Below the pieces are notes generated by a model, which searched no databases, had not been told where the DNA came from, and was given only the letters and a program-made list of their open reading frames with translations. The translations under genes were made by a program, and so were the position numbers. 64,000 bases of DNA. It comes from Prevotella sp. (GTDB taxonomy: Bacteria; Bacteroidota; Bacteroidia; Bacteroidales; Bacteroidaceae). Of this stretch, positions 1 to 7,527 are shown in pieces; position 1 is the first letter of the stretch; every line of letters begins with the position of its first letter. The DNA is taken from positions 1 to 64,000 of the forward strand of contig JAGBJJ010000009.1 in NCBI GenBank assembly GCA_017934525.1. The letters are read 5' to 3'.

Positions 1-994
1 ACGACTGTCCGGGATATGCAACCAGATTTCCGATAGGCTTCCAGTTCTCCTCACTGCTCAGGTCGAGGTCGGCCGTCAGCACGACCTTCGTATTCTTGAA
101 CTGATTGCCGCCATTCACGGCATCGCGGAAGGCTTTCAGCTCCTCGACAGTGCCGATTTCCATGGTCTTCACGGCAGTGCCGTTATTGTAGATAACCTCG
201 CCGTCCTGGGTGACCACGATCTTGTCTGTGCCTGTGCTGGGAAGGTCGTCAACCTGCACCAGGTTGTTGAGAACCACGAGTGCGCCAGAGCTGCTGGCAG
301 CAGGGAAGGCGCCCTCAGTGGTGCAGTTGTTCACCTCGACTGCATACTGTAAGATCTTAGAATCACCTGTTGCCTTCACATTAAGTGCAGCCTTGTCGGC
401 GGCAGCATTATTGACAAACTTACTGTCGTTGACAGTCACCTTATAAGCCGTTGCACCATCCTCATTGTAGATGTTCAGAAACTTGCCCGTGGCGTTGTTC
501 GTAAACGTACAGCCGGTGTAAGTCAAGTTGCCGGAATAGCACCACATGTGGTAGTCTGCCTTGCTTTGAGTAAACTGGCAGTTCGTGAAGTTCATGTCAC
601 CATAAGAGAAGAGCTTGCCGTCGATGGTGCAGTTCTCCATGTTAATGGTGCCTGCATGCTGGAAACCATGATAATTGACATTCCCTAAGGTGAACTTCAC
701 GTTCTGGAAGGTGGCACCATTGGGGATGCTGGCAATGCTGCCTGCAGTGGTGTCGTTGAACACGACGCCATCCACTTCGCCCTTCACGGTGATGTTCTTG
801 CTGATGTCGGGCAGTGTGTAGGTGTCGGCTTTGTTGATGCTGACCGTCTCGCCGCCTGTGGTGGCTGCGATGGCTGCGGCCAGCGTCTCATACTCAACGT
901 TGCCCACCTTTGCCACATTGTCGGCCTTTAAGACAGAAGGTAGCAAGAACGCCAGCAGGGCTAAGAATAAAGCCTGATGTTTTTGGTTACACAT
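1..994 (-). CDS. Secreted beta-helix/GLUG-like surface protein, N-terminal part (cut by window edge)
   Basis: An open frame runs on the minus strand from ATG at 994 to the window edge without a stop, giving about 331 codons. Residues 1-22 form a signal peptide (MCNQKH, then a leucine-rich core ending LKA|DN). The body is rich in short Asn/Thr/Gly strands such as FQNVKFTLGN, INMENCTIDGK and MNFTNCQF, which resemble the rungs of a right-handed parallel beta-helix. The last visible part (LTADLDLSSEENWKPIG) matches the run-in to GLUG-type repeats found in bacterial surface proteins. No catalytic motif is visible and the C-terminus, where a sorting signal would lie, is outside the window. It is transcribed away from the pullulanase gene and has its own promoter about 375 bp upstream. 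The secreted beta-helix assignment is good; the substrate is unknown. Confidence 0.7.
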   Translation of the reverse strand, partial: MCNQKHQALFLALLAFLLPSVLKADNVAKVGNVEYETLAAAIAATTGGETVSINKADTYTLPDISKNITVKGEVDGVVFNDTTAGSIASIPNGATFQNVKFTLGNVNYHGFQHAGTINMENCTIDGKLFSYGDMNFTNCQFTQSKADYHMWCYSGNLTYTGCTFTNNATGKFLNIYNEDGATAYKVTVNDSKFVNNAAADKAALNVKATGDSKILQYAVEVNNCTTEGAFPAASSSGALVVLNNLVQVDDLPSTGTDKIVVTQDGEVIYNNGTAVKTMEIGTVEELKAFRDAVNGGNQFKNTKVVLTADLDLSSEENWKPIGNLVAYPGQS

Positions 995-1369
995 AATGTC
1001 TATAGGTTTAATAGCTGCTTATAAACACCCCGGATTTAGCTTATTTTTTCGATTCTTGTGAGTTTTTCTTGGCAAACAAAAAGGCGTAGGTGTCTGTTCT
1101 TCTGCCCATCCTGGGTCAACAGGCTCTCGCATTGCCTACACCGCACAGGACAGCCCACGCCAGTCAGCCCACGCCAGCACGGTACTATATAAGCCATATA
1201 AATTAAGGTATACAGAAACGTACTACGTAGACGTCTCGGTTGCCATCTGCCTGCTGCGGTGTAAGGAACTTGCGAGATTCGTTGACCACAACGACAGACG
1301 TTCGAAAACGTCTTTCAATTTACTAAGACCGCCCGCCGTGCCCATTGGTGAGCTGACATAGCGATGCTG
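995..1369 (-). promoter_or_regulatory. Long 5' leader of the beta-helix protein gene
   Basis: About 370 nt separate the predicted transcription start from the ATG at 994. On the minus strand the leader holds a 14-codon reading frame starting at ATG 1354 (MSAHQWARRAVLVN) right after the promoter. A perfect 7-bp hairpin with a UUCG loop follows at 1313-1296. Near 1147-1175 a 13-bp direct repeat (CAGCCCACGCCAG) occurs twice. No larger coding sequence was found. A structured regulatory leader is an inference from length and hairpins. Confidence 0.4.
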
Positions 1370-1400
1370 CAAAGGTACGAAGTTTTTTGTAAATAACCAA
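1370..1400 (-). promoter_or_regulatory. Bacteroidetes-type promoter for the beta-helix gene
   Basis: On the minus strand TTG (1400-1398), a 20-bp spacer and TACCTTTG (1377-1370) match the Bacteroidetes sigma consensus TTG / TAnnTTTG. It reads toward the gene starting at 994. Confidence 0.65.
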
Positions 1401-1475
1401 GTTTTTTTGCTTTTTATTTATAAAAAGTTTGTAAAAGCGGCATTATCTGACTGCGATGGTGTGGAAATGACGGAT

Positions 1476-1533
1476 AATTTTGGCCGGAATTGAATGGATT
1501 TCGGCCGGAATTCAATTGATTTTGGCCAAAATT
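1476..1533. repeat. 58-bp triple GGCC palindrome element, copy 1
   Basis: Three palindromic cores of the form AATTYYGGCCRRAATT have GGCC centres at 1482, 1503 and 1524, exactly 21 bp apart. Half-sites are either TTTTGGCC or TTYCGGCC types. The element lies between divergent genes, about 180 bp before the pullulanase start. Copies with the same length and phase occur at 18838, 30033 and 52218. Confidence 0.9.
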
Positions 1534-1596
1534 TGGTGGTGTCTGCGGGGGGACGGGCCGTTGGCGCGGGAGGCGGCGGGCAACTGCAGGGGCACC

Positions 1597-1614
1597 GTGC
1601 AAACGTTTTCATGC
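1597..1614. promoter_or_regulatory. LacI-like operator upstream of pullulanase
   Basis: GTGCAAACGTTTTCATGC is a near-palindrome centred on ACGT, the usual layout of LacI-family sites. Its centre lies 62 bp before the -7 element at 1667. A nearly identical site lies at the same distance before the other GH13 gene (9836-9853). The regulator is not in this window. Confidence 0.5.
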
Positions 1615-1666
1615 TTTTCGGTGACGATGGTGCGCTGAAGGGTGGGGCGGAAAGAAGGAAAAAGTG

Positions 1667-1674
1667 TAACTTTG
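1667..1674 (+). promoter_or_regulatory. -7 element of the pullulanase promoter
   Basis: TAACTTTG matches the TAnnTTTG -7 consensus and lies 39 bp before the ATG at 1714. No TTG is visible at the -33 distance, which would fit a promoter that needs an activator. Confidence 0.5.
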
Positions 1675-1713
1675 TGGCAGCTTTTTTACAAGAAACTATT
1701 TTATTACTGACAA

Positions 1714-3699
1714 ATGAAACGACTGCTCACCATTGGAATGACGACGCTTTGCATGGCCTGCCAGATGCAGCAGGCGCAGCAGGACTTCTGCTTCGACGAG
1801 ATGACTTACTCGCCCAGCGAGACCGTGTTTAAACTCTTTGCTCCGCGCGGGGCGCAGTGCAGCGTGGTGCTGGGCCGCGACACGCTGCCCATGACCCTGC
1901 CTGAGGGCGACAGCATCTGGACGGCAACGGCCCGGGGCGACCACAAGGGTGAGACGTACGAGTTCCTTGTAGACGGGCAGGCCTCGCCCGGCACCTTTGC
2001 CAAGGCCGTCACCGTGAACGGACAGAAGGGCGTGGTGGCAGACCTGCGCGACACCGACCCTGAGGGGTGGCAGGAGGATGTGCACCCCTGGAAGGACAAC
2101 TGGGCCGACATAGTGGTCTATGAGATGCACCACCGCGACTTCTCCATCGCCCGCCGCGATGCCCGCCACCCCGGTAAGTTCCTTGCCCTGACGGAACCCT
2201 GGGCCATCGACCATCTGAAGGAGCTGGGCGTGAATGCCGTGCACATCCTGCCGTCGTATGACTTCGGTTCGGTAGACGAGACGCGCCTGGACGAGCCGCA
2301 GTATAACTGGGGCTACGACCCCGTGAACTACAACGTGCCGGAGGGCAGCTACTCTACCAATCCCACCGACCCGCTCTGCCGTATCCGTGAGTTCAAGCAG
2401 ATGGTGCAGGCCCTCCACAAGGCTGGCATACAGGTCATACTCGACGTGGTGTATAACCATACCTACGACATCGAGCACTCTAATTTCCAACGCACCTATC
2501 CTGACTATTACTACCGTATCATCGGACATTCGGATGAGCAGGGGGACACCGTAGGCAGAAATGGTCAATCGTCAATGGCCAATGTTCAATATTCCAACGG
2601 CTCTGGCTGCGGCAACGAGACGGCCTCGGAGCGCCCTATGATGCGGCGCTTCATGATTGAGAGCGTGAAGCACTGGGTGAACGAATACCACATCGACGGT
2701 TTCCGCTTCGACCTGATGGGCTGTCACGACATCGAGACGATGAATCTGATACGCCGGGCCCTCGACGAGATTGACCCGCGCATCTTCGTCTATGGCGAGG
2801 GATGGAGCGCCGGCCAGTGCGCCCTGCCCAACGACGTGCTGGGCATGAAGGCCAACATACCGCAGATGCCGCGCATCGCTGCCTTCAGCGACGACATGCG
2901 CGACGCCCTGCGCGGCCCCTTCAGCGACGACACGAAGCCTGGCTGGCTGGTAGACCCCGTGGGCGAGGCCTCGCTGAAGGAGAGTCTGAAGGCCGGTATT
3001 GTAGGCATGACGGAACACCCGCAGGTGGACTACTCGAAGGTGAACTACAGCGACAAGCCTTTCGCCTTGGAGCCCACGCAGATGATGGCCTACGTGAGCT
3101 GCCACGACGACATGTGTCTCATGGACCGGCTGATGGAGAGTCTTCCCCAGACCCTCCGAGAGAAGGGAGGCATGGGCCCCTCTCGCAGAGAGGTTGGGGA
3201 AGCCCTTGGCCTCCTGGCCCAGACGGCGGTATTCACATCGCAGGGCGTGCCCTTCATGCTGGCGGGCGAGGAGCTGCTGCGCACGAAGCTGGGCGTACAC
3301 AACTCGTTTGAGTCGCCCGACTCGGTGAACCAGCTCTGCTGGGAGAACAAAGCGAGGTATCCGCAGGTGTTCGATTATTATAAGAGGCTCATCGCCTTGC
3401 GTGCCCATCATCCCGCCTTCCGACTGGGCAAGACGGCTCTGGTGCAGAAGCATCTGGAGTTTCTGGACACCGACGGCACCGTGGTGGCCTTCCGTCTGAA
3501 GGACAATGCCGGCGGCGACGTGTGGCAGAACATCATCGTCATCCTCAATGCCGGCACCGAGGTGCAGACCGTCAGCATTCCCGAGGGTCGCTACACCATC
3601 GTCTGCCGCGACCGGCAGATTGACGAGCAGGGGCTTGGCGAAGTCAGTGGCGACCGTGTGGAAGTAGCCCCGCAGTCGGCTCTCATCATCCACGGCTGA
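1714..3699 (+). CDS. pulA: Type I pullulanase, GH13, lipoprotein
   Basis: Hydrolyses alpha-1,6 branch links of pullulan and starch dextrins. The 661-residue protein begins with a lipoprotein signal peptide (LCMAC, Cys16), so it is probably anchored in the envelope. Residues about 30-110 look like a CBM48-type beta domain. The GH13 barrel follows with the pullulanase signature YNWGYDP near residue 199. Catalytic motifs are DVVYNH, GFRFDLMG (nucleophile Asp about 333), YGEGW (acid/base Glu about 362) and SCHDD near 464. The C-terminal 90 residues fit the usual beta-sandwich. A 28-bp run of 7-bp repeats (2563-2590) encodes a short NGQSSMANVQ loop. It is followed by its own terminator, and it shares an operator-like site with the SusA-like gene at 9935. 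Confidence 0.93.
   Translation: MKRLLTIGMTTLCMACQMQQAQQDFCFDEMTYSPSETVFKLFAPRGAQCSVVLGRDTLPMTLPEGDSIWTATARGDHKGETYEFLVDGQASPGTFAKAVTVNGQKGVVADLRDTDPEGWQEDVHPWKDNWADIVVYEMHHRDFSIARRDARHPGKFLALTEPWAIDHLKELGVNAVHILPSYDFGSVDETRLDEPQYNWGYDPVNYNVPEGSYSTNPTDPLCRIREFKQMVQALHKAGIQVILDVVYNHTYDIEHSNFQRTYPDYYYRIIGHSDEQGDTVGRNGQSSMANVQYSNGSGCGNETASERPMMRRFMIESVKHWVNEYHIDGFRFDLMGCHDIETMNLIRRALDEIDPRIFVYGEGWSAGQCALPNDVLGMKANIPQMPRIAAFSDDMRDALRGPFSDDTKPGWLVDPVGEASLKESLKAGIVGMTEHPQVDYSKVNYSDKPFALEPTQMMAYVSCHDDMCLMDRLMESLPQTLREKGGMGPSRREVGEALGLLAQTAVFTSQGVPFMLAGEELLRTKLGVHNSFESPDSVNQLCWENKARYPQVFDYYKRLIALRAHHPAFRLGKTALVQKHLEFLDTDGTVVAFRLKDNAGGDVWQNIIVILNAGTEVQTVSIPEGRYTIVCRDRQIDEQGLGEVSGDRVEVAPQSALIIHG
2563..2590 (+). 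repeat. Heptanucleotide array inside the pullulanase gene
   Basis: Four tandem 7-mers of the form NNYCAAT (for example GGTCAAT, CGTCAAT) lie in frame within the catalytic domain. They resemble arrays at gene junctions elsewhere in the window. Confidence 0.7.
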
Positions 3700-3731
3700 T
3701 GAGTTGTTGTTGAAACAGCGGGATATGTTTA

Positions 3732-3778
3732 CATCTCAGCTTTCTTTCCGGGCGAGGAAGAGAGCTGGGATGTTTTTT
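3732..3778 (+). terminator. Intrinsic terminator after pullulanase
   Basis: The arms CATCTCAGCT...CTTTCC and GGAAG...AGCTGGGATG pair around a short GGGCGA loop and are followed by TTTTTT, 33 bp after the stop codon. Confidence 0.75.
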
Positions 3779-3794
3779 GTTTAAATATGCGGTT

Positions 3795-3819
3795 CTTTTC
3801 CGGAAAAGTTGTATCTTTG
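3795..3819 (+). promoter_or_regulatory. Promoter with palindrome before the four-helix-bundle gene
   Basis: TATCTTTG (3812-3819) matches the -7 consensus. Just upstream is a perfect 14-bp palindrome, CTTTTCCGGAAAAG (3795-3808), which could be an operator. If this promoter is used, the CTAG repeat array lies inside the roughly 190-nt leader. Confidence 0.5.
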
Positions 3820-3887
3820 CAGTGGCTAAGCTGGAGGCGTGTACTGCCGATGGCTGCGAGATGTGAAGTGGTAATTGTAATTCTGGG

Positions 3888-3986
3888 AGATCTAGATGAT
3901 CTAGAAAAACTAGAAAATCTAGATGATCTAGAGAATCTAGACGGTCTAGATGGCCTAGAAAGTCAAGATAATCTAGAGACTCTATA
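3888..3986 (+). repeat. Eleven tandem 9-bp CTAG repeats in a leader
   Basis: The unit is NNATCTAGA. CTAG (or a one-base variant) begins at 3892, 3901, 3910, 3919, 3928, 3937, 3946, 3955, 3964, 3973 and 3982, in strict 9-bp phase. Nine units are exact CTAG; the units at 3964 and 3982 are degenerate (CAAG, CTAT). The array ends 30 bp before the ATG of the four-helix-bundle gene. Both strands are open across it as Leu-Asp-rich tripeptide repeats, which I read as a by-product of the 9-bp period rather than coding. Confidence 0.92.
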
Positions 3987-4016
3987 GAATTTAACCTAAT
4001 AAAAAAACAAAACGCT

Positions 4017-4694
4017 ATGAATGACCTTTCCCCCAAAGTATCAGCGGAGAAGATAGAGTCTGTTCTGCGCAAGCAGACTAACTGGAAGAATCTCTGGTTC
4101 TACCAGAAGACGGTGGTGCTCTATCAGATGACCTATATCTTCACGCGACGGTTCCTCCCGGCTTACGGCGACCGCACGGTGGACCAGATGGTGCAGGCGG
4201 CTCGCTCGGGCAAACAGAATATCGTGGAGGGTACGGCCGATGGTGTCACCTCGATGGAACTGGAGCTGAAGCTGCTCAATGTGGCGCGGTCGAGCATTCA
4301 GGAGCTGCTGGAGGATTATGAGGACTACCTGCCTGCTCACAGGCTGACGAAATGGACGCCGAAGCACCCGCGCTTTGACCGCATGCTGGCCTTTTGCCGA
4401 CAGCATAACTTCTTGGCTGACTATGAGCCTTTCTTCGAGAAATGGACGGCGGAGGAAATGGCCAACATAGGCATCTCTCTCTGCCGTATGGTGGACAAGA
4501 TGATGATGACCTATCAGAAGAAGAAGGATGAGGAGTTCGTCACCGAGGGCGGCATCCGCGAGCGCATGACGGCCGCCCGCTTAGGCTATCGCACCAACCA
4601 GCGTGAGAGCATTGCCAGACTGCAGCAGGAGGTGGACAGCCTCAAGCGGGAAAATGCCATGCTTAAAGAGAAAATAAAAGCGTTGGGAGGATAA
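4017..4694 (+). CDS. Four-helix-bundle (S23/Avd-like) protein with C-terminal suffix domain
   Basis: 225 residues. Residues about 20-165 have the pattern of the four-helix-bundle family that includes 23S rRNA intervening-sequence proteins and the Avd proteins of diversity-generating retroelements (AARSGKQNIVEGTADG, then LLNVARSSIQELLEDYEDYL). The C-terminal about 60 residues, ending in a Leu-heptad coiled coil (IARLQQEVDSLKRENAMLKEKI), fit the suffix domain seen in some Bacteroidales members. No signal peptide is present, so it is probably cytoplasmic and able to oligomerise or bind nucleic acid. No reverse transcriptase, template repeat or rRNA lies nearby. It stands alone between its repeat-bearing leader and a perfect hairpin. 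Molecular function is unknown. Confidence 0.85.
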   Translation: MNDLSPKVSAEKIESVLRKQTNWKNLWFYQKTVVLYQMTYIFTRRFLPAYGDRTVDQMVQAARSGKQNIVEGTADGVTSMELELKLLNVARSSIQELLEDYEDYLPAHRLTKWTPKHPRFDRMLAFCRQHNFLADYEPFFEKWTAEEMANIGISLCRMVDKMMMTYQKKKDEEFVTEGGIRERMTAARLGYRTNQRESIARLQQEVDSLKRENAMLKEKIKALGG

Positions 4695-4701
4695 TGGTAT
4701 G

Positions 4702-4747
4702 AACCAGCAGAAGCAGTGTACTACAGGAGGCACTGCTTCTGCTGGTT
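4702..4747 (+). terminator. 17-bp perfect hairpin after the four-helix-bundle gene
   Basis: Arms at 4702-4718 and 4731-4747 are perfect inverted copies (AACCAGCAGAAGCAGTG and its complement) around a 12-nt loop, 7 bp after the stop. There is no strong T-run, so it may instead stabilise a 3' end. Confidence 0.6.
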
Positions 4748-4852
4748 GTTATAAAAACAGCTCGCGATGAAAGATTTACAAGAGGCGAGACCTGAAGGAG
4801 ATGTCTCAGCCCCATTGTAAGCGTAAGTTTAGAGACAGGACATATCTCGTGG

Positions 4853-7348
4853 TCAGCGCACCACCTTCTTTCCGCCGACAATGTAGAGCCCCTTCTTCAA
4901 TTGACCATTGGCCGTTGATACTTGGCCGCCAGCCACGCGGCGGCCCTGCAGGTCGTAGGTGCCGCTTGGGCCGTGCCTGCCTTGCAGGCGCCCGTCAGCC
5001 GGGCGGTCTGCTGCCATGATGCTGCTGACGTCAAAGATGGGATTGATGCGCAGGCTGCCGGCAGTGGGCACGGTGAAGGTGTAGTCGGCGGTGCTCACGG
5101 TGGCGGTTGTGGTCTTGCCGTTGGCGTCGGTCGTCTCCACGGTCCAGCCGATGATGGCGGAGCCCTCGGCCCTGTCGGCCACACCGGCTTCTGACGTGGG
5201 CTGTGAGCTGAGCGTGATGCTATGGCGGGCAAAGAGCTGGCCGTCGAAGCGGCCATGTGAAAGACGAATGTCGTTCAGGGTGATGTTCAGCTCTTGGCAG
5301 ACGTCATCGTCGAGCGCGTTGTTGACGGCAACGGGGATGGGCTTACCCAGTTTATAGAAGTCTGACAGGTGCTCGTACATGAAGCCGGTGCGCTTCTCTA
5401 CCCACTGTTGGGCAAAGCTCAGTGCCGAGGGATAGTCGCTGCGGTCCCACCAGTTCTCGATAGCGGCCTGATGGTAGGGCCACTCCTGCTCAATTATGCT
5501 CGCCATAGGGTCCCAGACGGTCCGCGTGCCGTGCCCGTTGAGGAAGTCGCCCATGTAGATGGCCATCATGTCGGAGAAGTAGTTGCGGTAGTCGGCGTTG
5601 TCCATCATGTTGCGAAACTGCTCGGTAAACTGCCATTCGTTTGAGCCCTGGGCGTTGAGACTGATGCTGTTCTGCAGGGCATAGCCCGGGTTGTAGAACC
5701 ATTCGAGTATGGGGAAGTTGTAGTCAATGCCGTTGAGGCCCATGCCGAAGTCGCAGTCTTTGGCAATGATGCGCCAGCGGCCGCCCTCATGCGTCGGTCG
5801 CCACCACACGCAGTTGTTGCCCGGGAAGTCGTAGTTGTTGAAGAAGAAGTTCATGGCCATGATGCTGCTCACCTCTTTCAGGTCCATCTGCGCAGCATAT
5901 TCCTCTATGGTGTGGCCTTTCTTAGTGTAGAATTTTTTGAAGGCTTCCCAGTGGAGCGGGTCGCCCTCTTTCACCTCGTTGCCCCAATATTCCACCATGT
6001 CAATGCTGTCGGCCACGTTGCTGCCGTAGTTGGTGGCAATATTGGCCGCGTTGCTGCGCTCGCGCAGGTTGAGCATGCCGTAGTAGCGGCCGTTCAGATA
6101 GACGATGGCGGGCTGCCATGCCTGCCAGTCGATGTCGGCATGGCTGGCCATGGTGCGCTGAATGATGGCATCGCGCATGTAGAGCGAAGTGAAGTCGTTG
6201 CCGGCGTTGCGCAGGCAGAGCGACTTGAACTTGTCGCGACCGGGCTTCTGGTCGGGGAAGAACTCATACTTGAAGTTCTTCTTGCTGAAACGCTTGTTGG
6301 CATAGATGACCATCGACTTCAGCGAATAAGCACGCGACGACTGGCCCATGAGGCGCGTCTCGCCCAGCTGGTTGACCACGCTCGTGGGGCTGTCAACGGG
6401 GAAATACTCCACGTTGACGGGCCGGCGCCACGTGTAATAGTAGTTGGGGAACACGAGGTTGCCGCTTGGCGTCCACTTGATGTCGCCGCCCTGCAGGATG
6501 CCGTTGCGCTCGCCGAAGAAGTAGTCGTCGTCGGTGACGAGTGAGACGACTGGCAGCGTCTGCTCGCGGCCATGCAGGATGTAGGAGTGGGTGGTGCTGC
6601 GGGGCGACAGGTAGCCCCGGCAGACGAGTTTTGCCCTTACCACGGTCGTCGTGTCGAAGCTGATGGCTCCCTCGTAGAGCCTGCTTGCTGCCGTGGGCTC
6701 GCTGCCGTCGAGCGTGTAGCGTATCTCGGTGCCGGCAGGTACACCGGCGGGCAGGCTCAGCTCGAGTGATACCGTTGTGCTGCCGGCCACCACGTGTCCG
6801 GCCCTGCTGAAGACGGGCTCAGGCAGGAGTTCGGTGAGCAGTTGGCCGCAGTTGGCCGCCCGTGGCGTAGGTACAGCCTGATAGCCCCACTCGTCGCTCC
6901 CCTCTGTCTTGCGGCCCCACGCAATGTTGGGCGCCGGTTGCTTGGGCAGGGCGACGACGCTGTCTTGCAGGCTGCCGTCTTTAAACAGATAGACCGCGCC
7001 GCCTTTGCCCGACTCTAAGCGGAAGGGTGCATGGCTGCCCGAACCGACGCGGTCGCAGTAGATGACCATATGCTGTCTGGCGGCCATGCTGCCCTGGGGT
7101 AAGGGCCATGCCTCGCCGGGTGCGGGCGTCGTGGCCAGTGCCCATCCATCGAGTTTCACCGCAGCGTCGCTGTTGTTGTATAGCTCCACCCACGAGTCGG
7201 GAAACTCGCGCATGTTGTCCATCAGGCAGTCTATGTTCGACTGCATCAGCTCGTTGATTCTCAGTTGGGCCTCGGCATTCATACAGCCCGCCATCCACAG
7301 CAGTGCAGCTGCAGCGGCCGTTTGTTGCATTTTTCTTGGAGTCATCAT
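4853..7348 (-). CDS. CotH-family protein with lamin-tail domain and type IX sorting tail
   Basis: 831 residues. After a signal peptide (to about AEAQ at 28), residues 29-150 look like a lamin-tail domain (INELMQSN, WVELYNNSD, LDGWAL). A short chitobiase-like strand region (YTLDGSEPTAAS, about 211-260) follows. The CotH kinase-like region spans about 325-640 with SLCLRNAGND, YLNGRYYGMLNLRE and the Asp-rich IIAKDCDFGMG. CotH proteins are atypical protein kinases in spore coats; the bacterial secreted versions are uncharacterised. The end (YDLQGRRV...KGLYIVGGKKVVR) is a type IX secretion C-terminal signal, so the protein should be released or attached at the surface. A 7-bp repeat array (4900-4927) encodes part of that tail. 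It has its own promoter. Confidence 0.88.
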   Translation of the reverse strand: MMTPRKMQQTAAAAALLWMAGCMNAEAQLRINELMQSNIDCLMDNMREFPDSWVELYNNSDAAVKLDGWALATTPAPGEAWPLPQGSMAARQHMVIYCDRVGSGSHAPFRLESGKGGAVYLFKDGSLQDSVVALPKQPAPNIAWGRKTEGSDEWGYQAVPTPRAANCGQLLTELLPEPVFSRAGHVVAGSTTVSLELSLPAGVPAGTEIRYTLDGSEPTAASRLYEGAISFDTTTVVRAKLVCRGYLSPRSTTHSYILHGREQTLPVVSLVTDDDYFFGERNGILQGGDIKWTPSGNLVFPNYYYTWRRPVNVEYFPVDSPTSVVNQLGETRLMGQSSRAYSLKSMVIYANKRFSKKNFKYEFFPDQKPGRDKFKSLCLRNAGNDFTSLYMRDAIIQRTMASHADIDWQAWQPAIVYLNGRYYGMLNLRERSNAANIATNYGSNVADSIDMVEYWGNEVKEGDPLHWEAFKKFYTKKGHTIEEYAAQMDLKEVSSIMAMNFFFNNYDFPGNNCVWWRPTHEGGRWRIIAKDCDFGMGLNGIDYNFPILEWFYNPGYALQNSISLNAQGSNEWQFTEQFRNMMDNADYRNYFSDMMAIYMGDFLNGHGTRTVWDPMASIIEQEWPYHQAAIENWWDRSDYPSALSFAQQWVEKRTGFMYEHLSDFYKLGKPIPVAVNNALDDDVCQELNITLNDIRLSHGRFDGQLFARHSITLSSQPTSEAGVADRAEGSAIIGWTVETTDANGKTTTATVSTADYTFTVPTAGSLRINPIFDVSSIMAADRPADGRLQGRHGPSGTYDLQGRRVAGGQVSTANGQLKKGLYIVGGKKVVR
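4900..4927 (-). repeat. Heptanucleotide array within the CotH gene tail
   Basis: Four 7-mers on the plus strand (ATTGACC, ATTGGCC, then two more of the NTTGRYM type) lie inside the coding sequence for the linker of the sorting domain. Confidence 0.6.
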
Positions 7349-7384
7349 GTGGAAGTTAGTTTTTTTGTTGTAGGTTATCTGCGC

Positions 7385-7415
7385 GGCAAAGTTACGAAAT
7401 AATATTCATGTCGCC
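7385..7415 (-). promoter_or_regulatory. Promoter of the CotH gene
   Basis: On the minus strand TTG (7415-7413), a 20-bp spacer and TAACTTTG (7392-7385) match the Bacteroidetes consensus, 37 bp before the ATG. Confidence 0.7.
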
Positions 7416-7460
7416 AAATTTTTTTCCACAAAATGATGCTATGCTGAAGGTGCTGCAAAG

Positions 7461-7500
7461 AAAAAATGCCATGCCGGCAGTCGTCGGCATGGCATTTTTT
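7461..7500 (-). terminator. Strong intrinsic terminator after the M3 peptidase gene
   Basis: A perfect 16-bp stem (7461-7476 with 7485-7500) around an 8-nt loop is flanked by A6 and T6, so it can work in both directions. It lies 27 bp past the stop of the minus-strand peptidase gene. Confidence 0.85.
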
Positions 7501-7527
7501 GGCGTGTTGGGCATTAACGGCAGTGTA

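Noticed and set aside
1414..1832. Several short overlapping frames around the first GGCC element
   Set aside because: All arise from the 21-bp period being divisible by three; no start signal or known product.
3787..3987. Leu-Asp repeat protein across the CTAG array
   Set aside because: The tripeptide pattern follows automatically from a 9-bp repeat, both strands are open, and the region has the place of a leader.
3888..4694. Diversity-generating retroelement or CRISPR
   Set aside because: The Avd-like fold suggested it, but there is no reverse transcriptase, template/variable repeat pair or spacer-repeat structure.
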